64,000 bases of DNA, from contig BGZK01000015.1 of NCBI GenBank assembly GCA_005406025.1, positions 186,001 to 250,000 on the forward strand, given 5' to 3'. Below, piece by piece: positions 34,901 through 48,126 of the stretch (positions are counted from its first letter, which is position 1; each line of letters begins with the position of its first letter). Origin of the DNA: Eumeta japonica. Its lineage: Eukaryota > Arthropoda > Insecta > Lepidoptera > Psychidae. The notes below the pieces were generated by a model, which ran no database searches, was not told the DNA's origin, and saw only the letters and a list, made by a program, of their open reading frames with translations. The position numbers and the translations under genes were made by a program.

Positions 34901-37900
34901 CTTGTATACGATAAAGAATGTCGTTATTTTTGTTTTTTTTTATTTTGATTCATTTGTTTGTATACATTTAGTAGTTGTAGGGGGAATAAAGTTGTGGAGT
35001 TGTGCCTGTGTGTGTATGTCCGTATGTGCGAAACCACGGGTATATGTGGATCATAAAAAACAATGTTTGTATATTATAAAGTTGAAAATAACGTCTGTAA
35101 TAAATCGTTACTGTGTCGTCTCATGCACTACCCACTTGTCAGTTTCATTACTTCTGGCCTTCAAAAAAATCTCTTAGCGGAAATAACTTTATTATACTTT
35201 ACATAGACGGATGCACGTGTTGTAGACGAAGGTGTTACAAAAAAGGCGGATCTACTTCTAGAAGGGACCTCTTGAACCAACCTTGGAGTTGCTAAAAGGT
35301 TAAACACGCTAGCCTCTGCACGTAACACGATATTTATTTTTTTAATAACTGGCCGGGTCTGTTTATTCGCATGTCTTTCAATTTTATTTTGGATCTATTG
35401 AATGATTACGAGACAGAAAAATTATATGCTTGTTTGTGGAGCCGTAAAAGATGTAGACAATTTTTATAAATATATGAAAATTTTGAGCTCTATTTGTCTT
35501 TTGTGAAATTAATGTGACATGGTAATTAATTATATGGATTTCCATGAGGTTACTTTTAATTACATATAAACATAATGTATTATCTGGTTTTTTTTTTAAT
35601 AAGTTTTATAAAAGCTGAATTCTAAAAATATACCTAAAGCTACAACAATGGATGTAGGTATTTACAGAATTGCATCGTAATATGCATTTAGTAATAAATT
35701 TACTTAGTAATTACCAAATGATGACCTATGCCTTAGATTGTATATTCTAGAAATCCTGACCACTAGAGCCAATAAGGAAGTTACCTGTACATTTTTATCC
35801 CACAACAAACACTATTTCTCTATCAGAGCAATACCTAACTACAAAATTGATATTGTAAAAAATAGTTTATTGAACGTATGGTTTAATATTTTCGAAAAGT
35901 GATACCGGTAGGATAGCTGTTTCTGGATATAAAAATTGTCGAGGTATATGTTTTCAAAAGAGACTTTCCCAAAGAATTTGTTACATTTTATTGGACGAAA
36001 TCTATATTTTTATACTGATGAATAATGCTGCGTTTGTAGTTTTTAATTTTATGTAGAATTTTTACGAGGCAAACGAGCATACGGTCCGCTATAGAGTAGG
36101 TCACCGCCGCCCATGAGCACCCGCAACCCTAGGGAACTCGTTAGTTAGTTCTTTTCTTGAAGAATCACATGTTGCAGTTGCTTGAGAACACCGCTGATGG
36201 TGGATCTTACCAAAGTTTTATCGCGAATGGCAGAAAATTGTGCATGAAACGCACAGTGGTAGAACGAGACAGTGAGATGGTGCTTATGATATTTTTAGCG
36301 AGCAGAACAATGTCGGAATTCAGCGGCATAAATAGAAGAATAAGTTTTGATTGTAAAAGGAATATTTTAATTTAGATCTAACTAGCTGGCGTCGCAGATG
36401 GTGTTCTGCCTTTTTTAGCAAGTAATATATAGGTCTTCATATATGTTTTTGCTGTTTTAATTTGTTTTTGTTTATTATGCTAATATTTTTCTATTATCTT
36501 TATGTTATTTTTATATAATCAAAAAATATTGTAAATAATTGCGGGAAGGATATCATAAAATTCTTCAAATACACATAGTTTAAAAACCTCAACGTACTGA
36601 CGTACTTTGGCTTCGCGATCTTATTTCATACAAGTTGAATATCACGGCAAAGTCTGCTCGTCGGATACGCGTGTGGCCGTTATTCAAACGAAGTTTCTTC
36701 AATAATGCTCGAAATTAGCTGTGTTGTACGTGCGACAACTATGATATATTCAATGTCAATGGACAATGTTGTTTAAGTTAAATGTTCACATGTTGTTCGA
36801 CGCTAAACACACTGTTCTTACTGTAATTGCTTACAATATTCGACAGAAACTGCAAAATAAGAGGATTTTAATATACAAATCTACTTGTGGGCATTCTTCA
36901 AGGGAAAATGTTATAAGCAACGTTTTTGGAACGAATAATATTTGTATCAAAGCAATATATCACTTCCTAATATTCAAATTAATGCATATTTGGTGCTACA
37001 TTTTCCTCGTTGTATGATTTAAGGATCAACAATGATAATAATAGACCTTGATCTTCACGCACATCATCGCAATCGCATTGGAAAGACTATGTATTATTAC
37101 TTGCAGAATGTAAAATATCACACGGACGCGAGACAATGCCTCGATTACACAACGCGAATCAAATTCACGTCTGTCCGGTTCCAAAAAGACAGCCTTTCTC
37201 AAAGTCACAAATCGCTTTGTATACCGCTTGTTTATACAATATCACATGATGACTGCGGAACGTTTCAGCGGCAAACATTGAATCATAATAAAAACTTAGC
37301 TTTTAATTCAGCGAGATGTTATTTTGTTTATTTATTGTCTTTGGTTCATTTTTTTTTTTGTAAAATGAATCATCTTATTTGTGTATATTTTATACACGGA
37401 CAGTGCATTGGGCATAAATTGTCGCAACACGTACAAACTCTTCTAATTTCTTACTCAAGAAGAAATGTAATTTTCTACGTGATTTGTGTATATGTGTATG
37501 CACGCACGCTCGCAGCACGCACATACACGTCATTCTGTGTTACCTAATTGGCCAGACTTTTTTTCGTCCTTGTAATGATAATGTGTCTTCCAAATGTTTC
37601 CAAAACAATAAATAACATTTGAGATGTTGCTGTGCCCGGTTTATTGGCGATCCCTCTGAACGGTCATTTCCTTCTCATGATCTATTTCGGATAAACATAC
37701 CACTACCGTGAATCCTCCAAAACGCTGACTGGGTGTACAATGGGAGTCATGATTGTCCGTTGTCACCGTTTTTATTAACATTCAGACAACATTCATTTTA
37801 TCAAAAATGTGTGTATATATATATGTGTGTTTTAGTAATTGTCATTTTAAATATAAAAGCTCAATTTTCCCCGTCCACGGTCTTGGCCGAGATTTCAACG

Positions 37901-39777
37901 TTAGCTATTTTTGTATAAAATCTCAATGCAAACGGAAAAAATCTAGGCTTGCAAAAGGCTTATAGAGTAGTCAAATATGGCACGTGGATTGGAATTTGTA
38001 GAAACTCTTGCCTTGCAACCGATTTATTTATAAAAATACATTATTTATAAATTGTATAATTAAAAAGTATATTTATAGATATACCTTGATATTTAATATA
38101 CAACTAAAAGAATATGATCGAAATGTGACTATTTAATACAATTTTTGATTATAGCTTATTATTTTTTTTTATTGCGGGATTTTTTTTGCATTAAACACAT
38201 ATTGTCCATTTGAAAAAAAAATGTACGGTCGGGTGGTGCGAAAGTTGACGAAGCGATTGCTTCTAGAATTGCCGTCTTCGCCTGCTGGTCGCGCGCGTCT
38301 CACGCTAAAACTATAGTAGAATGGACCGCGATGCAACTTTCTCTGTTACGTGTCTCTGCTCCGCGGTCAAGTGTGTTGTGCTTCATTTAAGAATCGAAAT
38401 ACTAAAGAATTCATTATGGAAATCTATAAAAGAATATCGAAATAATCTCTTTTATTATGTCGTATAACTATATTTTTTTAATTAATACATAAAAAATACA
38501 ACAACTTTATTATAGTTAATAGAGCGTCAAATAAAGGAAAATGGGTATGTAATATTTATGGCGTACAGCACACGTCCATAAAGCTCTGCCAATCTTTTTG
38601 TAGATGATGTTTAATGTACCTAATCCCTTGCATAATCCGTATGACCTTTTTTAAGACGGTAGAAAACTCTAAGATATATAGATATTAGGTAAAGTGCGTA
38701 TTTGTTACTTTATTATAAATACTTAAGTATATATCTTCATTAACATTCCTGACCATTAGAGACATAATTATATCTAATAACTATTATTTAAAATCAGACT
38801 GTATTAAGGAACGTAATAATCGAATACAAATATACATAGTAATTTACTATTACAACAACAATATAAAAATTGGATTTTACTTGCCTTGAACTTGGCTTGA
38901 GAAGCTACTGCATATCTAGATTATGATGTAATAACAACATTTAGTTTATATTTGCTTGTTTGCTTTAAATGCGAATAAGCCTATGTCTGTATATAAATTC
39001 AGTCTTTATTTAATAAAGACTAGACAATATTAAAGGTTTTTGTTTTTAAAATAGAAAGGAATATTATTATTTGAAGTTGAATATTTTTAATGTTGGCCTT
39101 AAATTTAAGTTAAGAACTCAACCCATTATTATTTCCACTATAGTAGTCAGGAATCAAACCTGTTATAACATATTCTGAGTCGATAGCAATGCACGCTTAG
39201 TATTAGTAAATGGCAAAAAAAAAATATTTGATTTATGTTGTTAATTTATTATCTGACAGTTATTACGTAAATTAAATTTTATAGGCTGAATAATACAAAC
39301 TTTATAAATATAAAACCAGATTACACAGCTAAATGGTGAAAAAGTTGGCTTTATTTTAGTTTTTATCTTTTTTAGGTTTTCACAAATTACATAAATATAT
39401 TGAGAAACGACCATTTTTAAAATTTAAGCGCCGTAATTATATAATCTGTATCGTTTTCTAGATTTGGTAGCGTGTAAGAATTCGCGAAATGTTCTATAAA
39501 ACAATTAATCGAAAAATACGCTTAGGTACTTATAAAGCTCCACTACAGCACTATCGATGATCGCTTTTGACTAAAGACGATTCCTACCAATAATAATAAC
39601 GGATGCTTTTTTTTTTATATTTTCCAATGAAAATACATACATATCTATCCACAAGGGAACTGGGCCGATGCCAGCAATCTTTGAAATTATTGTCGGACTG
39701 TTTGCGTATGCTCATACACGTCACAAGTCAATAACGACAGAAGCGAAGCTTTGTTCGCATTTTATATAAAATTATGA
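34901..39777. other. Repeat debris and AT-rich sequence, no confident gene
   Basis: At 36060-36140 (minus) lies a fragment of the GGGCGGCGGTGATC repeat. A 171-codon frame at 37032-37547 has no recognisable motif and ordinary AT-rich composition, so I treat it as chance. A GC-rich patch at 38220-38400 could be a promoter or regulatory element. Confidence 0.35.
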
Positions 39778-39819
39778 ATAGTAACCTTATACATACGAGT
39801 ATATATATAAGGTTACTAT
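39778..39819. repeat. 14-bp stem-loop
   Basis: atagtaaccttata (39778-39791) and tataaggttactat (39806-39819) pair perfectly. Confidence 0.75.
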
Positions 39820-39989
39820 ACCATTGACTCTTCACGAGATCACCGAAACTATAAGTCTGATTGACTTTGGCATATAGTTTCGGGACGGGACGGATTTTAC
39901 ACAAATACTATCCGAAAAAAAAATTCGTCTAGCATCATATGTACTACTACCCTTATTTTTGCGGGCGGCGTTTATAGTCTATACGTATA

Positions 39990-40560
39990 AAACAGTAGGA
40001 TCTAGTGTGTCTGTACAACGAAGGTATATATACGTACACACAAACACACACACACATATATATATATATAGAATGGAGAGTAGATGATAAGAGAAAACAA
40101 CGATTTTTAAATTTTTTTGGTGAAAACTTGCGCGTTGGGCATTTTTGAGATGGGGAAAAAAACTATTGAACTCGCGACACAGTTACCGTTACCGTAACCG
40201 ACACCTCTGTGTATAAGTATCTTTTTCTACATGTTATTGTTGTGAATTAATGAAAAATAATTGAATGATTTGACAATATTTCCTGACGATTCAAAAAACA
40301 AACATAATTGTTCAAGTTTTCACTTCTGTCGGCACTCCCGGAGTGCCACTGTTTTATTTCTGTATGTTTATATGTTCACATACATCTCCGAAATTGCTGA
40401 ACGAATTTTAATGCAGATTTCACGGGTAGGTAGCGTTTGGCTTACAACAGACTATCGAATATTATTTCAATCAGATATCGATAAAAAAGTTATCCACATT
40501 TACATATCTAGCCTCGGAAGTTACAAGGCAAATAATAATAGTTAGCGTCTAAAGCCTGTA
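39990..40560 (+). repeat. Dispersed repeat family B, copy 1
   Basis: Contains AAACAGTAGGATCTAGTGTG, a CA/TA microsatellite (40040-40072), GGAGAGTAGATGATAAGAGA, AACGATTTTTAAATTTTTTTG, then AATGCAGATTTCACGGGTAG and TTGGCTTACAACAGA. The same order of blocks is seen at 45550-45744 and 62310-62830. Confidence 0.6.
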
Positions 40561-40639
40561 AATGTCACTATATGAACGCACGACAACGTTCAAAAGGAAA
40601 AAAAAAAACAAAAATTTACACTCGACCTATAAGATCACG

Positions 40640-40850
40640 ACTTGTTCGATTTGTTGAAAAATGGAGAGAAATTCACAACGAGACCGAGGTGGGAACCGAG
40701 TTTGATACTGGAATTAGAATCAAAAGCATGACCGAGATCGAAATCTTGGGACGACAGCAAAACCGTTCAATATAAAAAATTAAGAAAAATATGCGAAATG
40801 TTCATGCGGGCGAAACTGCGGGTGGAAAGCTAGTTTACTTATAAATAAAG
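40640..40850 (-). repeat. Dispersed repeat fragment with CGCCCGCATG-type end
   Basis: On the minus strand it starts aaactagctttccacccgca and gtttcgcccgcatgaac. It is followed by GAT/ACC-rich quasi-repeats, like the plus-strand fragment at 30739. Confidence 0.45.
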
Positions 40851-41416
40851 TTTAAATTCAAAACTGTAATATACGCGGAACATCTATTGCTGCATCAAGT
40901 GGTGAGAACGAAAAAGTGATGATTTATAGCTTGCTATTAGACGCACAGTGCTATAATTACCGATAGTAGATTCCTCTTGAGAAAAATCGTATCGCAAATT
41001 TATCAATTACCGGTTAAAATACCTATTTAACTTACTTGTGTGAGGAATTCAGTGTCCATTATTTTATTTACTAGTTTCATTTTTATTATGTGACTTGTAT
41101 TATTAGTGTATTCATTTTCGTTTAATTCAATTCGCAATTCATTGTGAGATAAAAACCTAAAAAAATGGTGGTGCATTATCAAGGGCTAAAATTAAGTACT
41201 GATCAAAACACTTATTAGGATCCTACAATACTTTGCTGGTAATGCTTACAGGTTATTGTTGAAAATGAAATCGCTGCACTATTGTACAAAAATCCTATTA
41301 AAATTGTCATTAACACGAAATCAATATACACCGATCGTTAATTATGATTTTCATGTATTATATAATTTTATTATAATGCTTAGGTTTATAAAAATGAGGG
41401 ATTTTAACATATATAT

Positions 41417-41418
<2 letters not shown>

Positions 41419-41454
<36 letters not shown>
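41419..41454. repeat. (AT)18 microsatellite
   Basis: Thirty-six bases of alternating AT, producing the artefactual Tyr/Ile tail of the frame at 41256-41456. The stretch to 43300 holds nothing else I can assign. Confidence 0.95.
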
Positions 41455-41457
<3 letters not shown>

Positions 41458-43309
41458 TTGTTGTTCCATAATAGAGTTTCAAACGTTGCATGATGTAACG
41501 TACTGTATAATAAAATCTATATTGTTAAATAATTAAACAATAGAATAAAATTAAAAAAAAAAACTAAAAACAACGATAAGAAGATCTTAAATATTTGTAT
41601 ATGCACTCGTATGTGCAGTTTTGATTATGAAGCAAATATTTTCCGACAACTACTTGGCAGTCAAACATGTTTGTTGTTTGTTTTGAATAGATACCGTCTC
41701 TTTACACACCACGCAGAAACAATGAACCGTCTTATACTACATCTGTGCTACAACGAAAGACGTAAGAAATTTGAAAAATTTCATGTCTATGTGATTTATA
41801 TGCATTTGGTTACTGTTAAAAGAGAACAAAGGTAGTCAAACCCATTACTTCTTTTCTAATGATGTCATTGTAGAATCTTATCATCATATTAGGAATATTG
41901 TAGTACATTGAAGTGGCTAGTATGCTTAATGCTTATTCCACGACCTCTTTTTGAAGTCGTTTGTAACAAGACACTTTTACAAATTTTAAAATGAAAATTC
42001 ATTTTAAAAGTGACTTTGAAGATGTAGTAGAGGCCTCCTAAAACCCAATATGAATACTTATATTATTGCCATTTGCAGATCTACTAGTTTGTACGAAACA
42101 GAAGTAATATATATTTTTTTGTCGTCAAGGTAATTTAAATTGCCTATGTTTAAAAATATAAGAATACAATTTTTTTTTAATAAAATATTTATCTATAGAA
42201 AGTTTCCATATTCCGTAATGGCCCACCATCGACATATCCTTTTGTAATTGTATGGTTTATTTGAACAGATGATGTGTCGTTGGCTTGCCGGTAAATTCTC
42301 CTTGAGTCGCGAGCGTGAACAGTCGATTACCGCTTGCTAAACACTAGTGCTGTACACACTTTTATATCGATGTCAGTGAATGAAAGGTATAACTATAATT
42401 TATATAACAATAATGTTAATCATAACATATGAACAGTATGAATCGCGTATCTAGATGTAATAAATATAATATTATTTGTTTTATTGACATTTGTCTTTAG
42501 AATATTATTCAAAATTTTGATCATAGCCAAAATTATTTTATAATTAAAATCATAATTTTGTTATGACAAGAATAATAATAATATGATTAATTATTATTTT
42601 TAATAAAATTTATAATATAGGTTTTAATAATTCACTTTTAATGCAGTAGATTAAAACCACTACATAAAATATTGCACGAGACACATGCACAAATGACGAA
42701 CTATATGTATAGTTTTATTTATAGGATTCGACAAATATCTAACAATTTGATTGTAATCTCTACTCGTCCTCCTGTTACACAGCATATTTTATCACTGTAT
42801 TCTGTAATAATAATTGATACCACATACCGTTCATAATTTTTTCCAGTTAATATTAACTAAAACAATCATTATTAACTAGAAAATAAGCGTGTATATTCTT
42901 AAAGTATTAAAAAACTTCTCGAGACATACTCGGAATCAATAATGTCAATATTTAATTGTTTTTATAATTAGCTTACAATGATTTAGTAAATATCATGATT
43001 TGTATATGATGAAATAAAATGATTTTATAAATAAATACTTAAATAGTATACATAGCAAATACAACTTATTTGTCATTCTTTCATTGTGCTCGTTATTTAA
43101 TAATACAATATACACAGCGAAAGGAAGTTCGTTGCTACCGGATGTCCTACGACAACTCAAGTTTTTTTTTTTTTGGTACAGCTTATATGGGTTTTGGGGT
43201 AAGTTATTGCGGTCAATTAATTTTACAGTTAAGTATAACTGTAGTCATAAATTTAACTTGCCTGCCCATAACAATATAGTTAAATATAAAATTGGTATAT
43301 CTGTAAAGC

Positions 43310-43444
43310 ATGGCAAATAAGCCAAGCCTTCTAAAACCTAAATTTTGTCTTAATTGCCACACGTTGTGCAAGTATCCACGTCCACAGTCGCACCTCTGTT
43401 CTAAATGTTTTCAAATCCATGAATTTCATATCATGCATTCATGA
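43310..43444 (+). CDS. Possible 44-aa cysteine-rich ORF
   Basis: The ATG at 43310 opens 44 codons and ends at TGA (43442-43444). The peptide contains FCLNCHTLC followed 13 residues later by CSKC, with several histidines after it. This gives a CxxC...CxxC pattern that could bind zinc. I do not recognise it. There is no splice signal, homology or strong start context. It may be a relic of a zinc-finger-bearing element, or chance. Confidence 0.25.
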   Translation: MANKPSLLKPKFCLNCHTLCKYPRPQSHLCSKCFQIHEFHIMHS

Positions 43445-43464
43445 TACTAGACATAGCGGTGTAG

Positions 43465-43535
43465 CCAAACACCAGCGGTAGAAGGGGACACTATAAAATA
43501 TTTTTATAACGCCCTCTTCTTCCGCTGGTATTTGG
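43465..43535. repeat. Foldback sequence with 23-bp imperfect arms
   Basis: ccaaacaccagcggtagaag pairs with the inverse ccaaataccagcggaagaag around a central actataaaatatttttataa. Three mismatches. Confidence 0.7.
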
Positions 43536-43730
43536 TACCTATTGTGTATGCATTTACATATACATTCATACTCTGTACCATCTCAGAACATAGTATGTAC
43601 AACTCACCACAACACCATAACCCCTTTATAAATCTAATCTAAAATAATATGTAAGGTGCTGTATAAACGAATATCCTTCTAATAAAATAACCGAAAAAGT
43701 TTGTGAGGGTATGTATGAATAGATGTTTAT

Positions 43731-43778
43731 TATAGTAGTTTTATAAACATATTACAAAATGTTTATAAAACTATTATA
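43731..43778. repeat. Hairpin, 20-bp arms with one mismatch
   Basis: tagttttataaacat (43736-43750) and its exact inverse (43759-43773) form the core. Pairing extends outwards with one G-T pair. Confidence 0.75.
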
Positions 43779-45549
43779 TTGTAGTTCATGCGCATACCCA
43801 GGAAATCTCGTTTGACCTTTCAATACAGTAGCAATTTATATATTTCTGTTTTCATTAAAAAAAAAACGATATTACTATCCATTCCCTTTCACTATATGTC
43901 GAAGGTTGCTGGCGACATCACTTACATAAAAATTATCTAACTCATTTTGTCATATTCATAGTTTCTCAAAAACAATATCGAAGTCAGTTATTTCGTCATA
44001 AAAAATAACCTTCCCAGATTAAGTTTCCAGTCCCAGTGAATTTGGTTACGCTTTGTTAAATTGTTTAATTAGTTTTATTGACAAGTATCCACATACATAT
44101 ATACTTCTATAAAATCTATTACAAAATTCTAAATAACAAAATAGACTGTTCTCTTTTTGTGGGTAAAATATCCTTTATCTCTTGCTCATGTCTGCTCAAC
44201 CGCCCCTCGCGTAGAAATACAAAGACCGAAGTCTTTAAGCTACCACTTTCTAAAAAAATTATATTCGCAATTGGTATTTATATCGCTCTTTTGAAACTTA
44301 TAACACAAGATTTTAAGAAGTGGCTCTAATAATACACAAAATAATTTTAAACAATAAAATTGAGTAAGTTGTGTAAATATATTTACCAGAAACATAACTA
44401 ATTATAACTGCGTATTGTAACCTTTAGTTTTAGCTATTTAATGTGCTGTTATTTTTATGATTGTTATTAACAATTTTTTTGTTTTCTTCTTCACTTTCAA
44501 CTCTAAAAGTTGTAATTGTTTATTTGTTTCTCAGTACTATAGATCTATTTAATTGTATGTCTAATTTTTATATTAAACGGTCTTAACAAATGTTTCAGAG
44601 TTTTCGCTATATTTGGGTGCAAAGTTATATTTAGGATATGTCTCAGTAAATTATGATCGTTACATTTCAGTTCGTCGATACGCCATAATGTAGAGGTAGA
44701 TAGATGTCTTTAAATCCCATTTACTGAATATTTAGTTTCAAATTCATTATTATTTTTTTCGCAGAATAATAATTTAATTAAATTTAATAGATTTGAATAC
44801 TATATAGCAATCGGTAATACACACTTAAAGTCTGTTTTGGTTTGTTTGTTTGTACGTTTAACTGCAGTATTTCAGAAATGTAATCTAATTAAACTAATGG
44901 ATACGCGAGTAAAATATTCAGAATACGTATTTTTTACAATAGCTAATTCTGTATCTTAACTATAATTGAGATACAGAACTCATTTTATATTCTACAAAGC
45001 AATTTGCCGTTAGACAGCCTTTTTGCTTTCAATAACCATCGATAACCCGTTACAGTTTCGGCTTAAACTTATATTTCTGCAAACATAATGAAAATGTGTT
45101 AAAAAACTATGTACTTCTTTGTTATTGTATGAAGCACGGTGGATCGTATATTTATAACGAATGTTCTTTATTGATAATAGTCTGTTGAACTCCATAATTG
45201 TTCCTTTAGGATACAAATTTATTATTATGTTTATAATTATATCGAATTAAAGATAAATATTGTCATAAATTGTTTGTTATGGAATTTTTGATAAAAAATT
45301 GTATCGATATCAGTCTAAGGTGCAACACTACTTGAGGCTTTTATTGGCTGAATAATTAGTGGCCGCGAGTGATAAGCGCTGTAGCCTAATTCGTGAAATA
45401 TCTACGTAAGTAAAATATGTCTACTAAGATGGCAACAGAAACCTATCGATATTACGAAACCGAAGCTAATTGAGTAATTGTATCTCCAATTCCATCTTAA
45501 TATTAACGTTTATTTCTTTGTCACATTGTATTATTATTACCTATACATA

Positions 45550-45744
45550 TAAAAAAAAGCAGTAGAACCAGGTGTGTGTGTACATTAAAGATATGTATGA
45601 AAAATTGACAGGAGACGATAAAGGAAAAAGCATTTTTTTAATTTTTTGAACTACGCAGAAAAAAATTTTTCGCGCACGTAACTGAAATTACCGAACAAAT
45701 TTCAATGCGGTTTTCAGGAATAGATCTTGGCTTAGAACAGAATA
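45550..45744 (+). repeat. Dispersed repeat family B, copy 2
   Basis: Contains AGCAGTAGAACCAGGTGTGT, ggagacgataaaggaaaaag, AATGCGGTTTTCAGGAATAG and TTGGCTTAGAACAGA. It directly abuts the left end of the mariner chimera. Confidence 0.6.
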
Positions 45745-47287
45745 CGTGGGGCGTACTATAAGTTTTTAGAACTAGCTAATTATATAAACAATATTTAAGA
45801 AATAATTACTTCATTTGAAAAAGGAACTCTTTGGTTATTTAATACAGTTTGTTTTATTTAACTGTCAATTGTTTTTTTACATTGTGGTATCATTTAAAAA
45901 ATTGCATATCTTCGTCGCTATGGATTTAAATCGTGAAAATTTTCGTCGTATGATTTTCTACGATTTTAAATGAAATTTGACAGCTCAACCGAGCCTCGCT
46001 CGGCTTAGAACTGCTTTTGACTATGAAGACGACTATTTATAACTGGTTTTCAGAATTCAAGGGTGGTCGTGTCAATCTCTGTGACAAATTTCGTTATGGT
46101 CAATCGTCCACTGCTGTGAACAACAAAAACATCGATGCTATGCGCCGTATGATCAGAAACAGACAGGCGCGTGTCCTGCCATGCGATTCAGGCAACCTTA
46201 GGCACAGGCATGAGTCAAATACGATAAATCCTACACAAACATTTGGATATGAAAAAGCTGTGCTCGCGGTGGACTCCACGTATTTGACTGAGTTTTAAAA
46301 AACGGACCGCGTCACTTGTTCCAATGCCGTGCTTACTGTATTCAAGGAAGGGGTCTCAAATTTGGTATGGAACATAGTAACAGTTGACGAAACATGGATT
46401 GGTTGCTGCGACCCCTAAACAAAAAAGTAATCGACGAATGAATCTATCGAGATGAGCCGAAACCAACCAAAGTGGCGCGCGAGCAAAGTGCCTTTAAGCG
46501 AATGATTGCTCCTTTTTAATAAAACTGAACATGTGGCTACTGTTGCTTTGGGGAATTGTCGTACCATGAATAGAGATTGGTGCATGACCATTTGTTTGCC
46601 GTAAATTATTGACGAACTCGTCAAAAAAGGAGAAAAACGTAGATCTTATGAGCAATCCTGCGTACAGTCCCGACCTGGCACCTTGTAACTTTATTTTGTT
46701 AATAAAAATTAAGAACCATTACGCTTTTTAAGTCCGTTTTTTAAGTTTTAGTCAAATTGTGTGGAATTTCCCGCGAGCACAGCTTTTTCATACCCAAATA
46801 TTTGTGTAGGATTGATTGTATTTAACTCATGCCCTATGCTTAAGGATGATTGAATTTCATGATAGGTGACATGCCTGTCTGTTTCGATCATACGGCGCAC
46901 AGCATCAATGTTTTTGTTGTTCATAGCGGTTAACGGGCGACCATTATAAAATTCGTCACTAAGATTGACACGACCGCGTTTGAATTCTGCTAACTAGTTA
47001 TAAATAGTAGTCTTGCATGGTGCTTCATCGCAAGCGAGGCTCAGCTGAGCTGTCAAATTACACTTAAAATCGTAGAAAATCATTACTACGAAAATTTTCA
47101 CGACTTAAATCCATGTTGATGAAGAGACGCAATTTTCAAAATAATGCCATCAAATAAAATTGACAATTAAATGAAAGAAACTGTACGTATTGCATAGTCA
47201 AAGAGTTCCATTTTCAAATGTAGTAATTACTTTTTAAATATTGTTTATCTAAGTGGCCAGTTCCAGAAACTTATAGTGCACCCCACG
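45745..47287. mobile_element. Two mariner copies fused tail to tail (third lineage)
   Basis: The left copy (45745-46728, plus) begins CGTGGGGCGTACTATAAG and carries broken transposase pieces: TIYNWFSEFKGGRVNLCDKF, AVNNKNIDAMRRMI, a VDETWIG block (first catalytic Asp) and NPAYSPDLAPCNF (third). The HHDNA-like second Asp region is missing. The right copy (46729-47287) is the inverse of the left copy's first 560 bp or so and ends in CTTATAGTGCACCCCACG. Both outer edges are therefore the same 5' terminal repeat, with 560-bp inverted arms around a spacer of roughly 410 bp. Neither copy is intact. TA target duplications are not clear at the edges. Confidence 0.85.
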
Positions 47288-47689
47288 CATATATTGTTAT
47301 CAACAGTTGCTTCAGAAGTCTATTGACCTTAACTATATGAATAATCTAGTATTAAGAAAGCGAAGAAAAGTCTTTGTCGACTTTTATGGAAGAAGTCAAT
47401 GAAAAGATTTTATCATGTTACTGTTCACAAGACGTGCTATGTAATATTTCTGATAACTGATTCTGAGGGTTTATAACAGTACTTGAATCGGAGTACTGTT
47501 CGTTTTTAATTTAAGGTCATAAAAATTAGTATTTAAGGTTTTTTGTTACTTATAAATATATAGTATTTCGTTGATTCTAAAAATTCAATTCCTGAAAGGG
47601 TGAAAATGTGCATGAAGCTTCCGTTAGTTCTGAATTTCTGAAGGTAATTTTTAGTTTTAAAGCCAATTAGATAAATAATAATATAAACT

Positions 47690-47915
47690 CACGCCCATTT
47701 TCCAGAAGGGTAGGCAGAGACTACAGATTTCCACATGATATGATTTTTGCATATCTCTCGGCTCACTGACATCCATCAATCTTTTCATGCAAGCTCGTCG
47801 GTTTCGGGTGCTTAAAATTTAGCCCTTATTTTAATATGCCACCAATACGGTCTGCATAGGATTTTCTAGAGCGACCCTTACGAACTTTCCATCACACACA
47901 TTTCCTCTAGTTGAC
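47690..47915 (-). mobile_element. LINE 3' fragment, same family as 18430-18800
   Basis: Shares ataaactcacg at the tail, tttcatgcaagctcgtcggt, tttcgggtgctta, gccacca and ggattttctagagcg with the 18430-18800 fragment. Confidence 0.65.
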
Positions 47916-47997
47916 TTTAAATGATGTATGACGTTTTCGACATAACGAATCAAGTGGAGATCGGGATGGAGATTAATATGGAGAAAGAAACCAGCAT

Positions 47998-48019
47998 TAT
48001 ATATATATGTGTATGTATG

Positions 48020-48062
<43 letters not shown>

Positions 48063-48126
48063 GTGGTGTGCGCCTGCGCGTGCGTGCATGGTGCGCGCGT
48101 GCTTGCGTGTGCGTGTGTGGGTGTGT
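47998..48126. repeat. Compound TA / GTGC microsatellite
   Basis: TATG/TA units turn into a GTGCGCGTGC-rich run. The frames across it (47921-48151 and 47997-48203) are artefacts of the repeat. From here to 49478 nothing else is identifiable; a GC-richer patch lies at 48680-48990. Confidence 0.9.

Noticed and set aside
37032..37547. 171-codon open frame
   Set aside because: No recognisable motif, ordinary AT-rich composition, Cys/Tyr/His-rich translation typical of non-coding frames, and no splice or promoter context.
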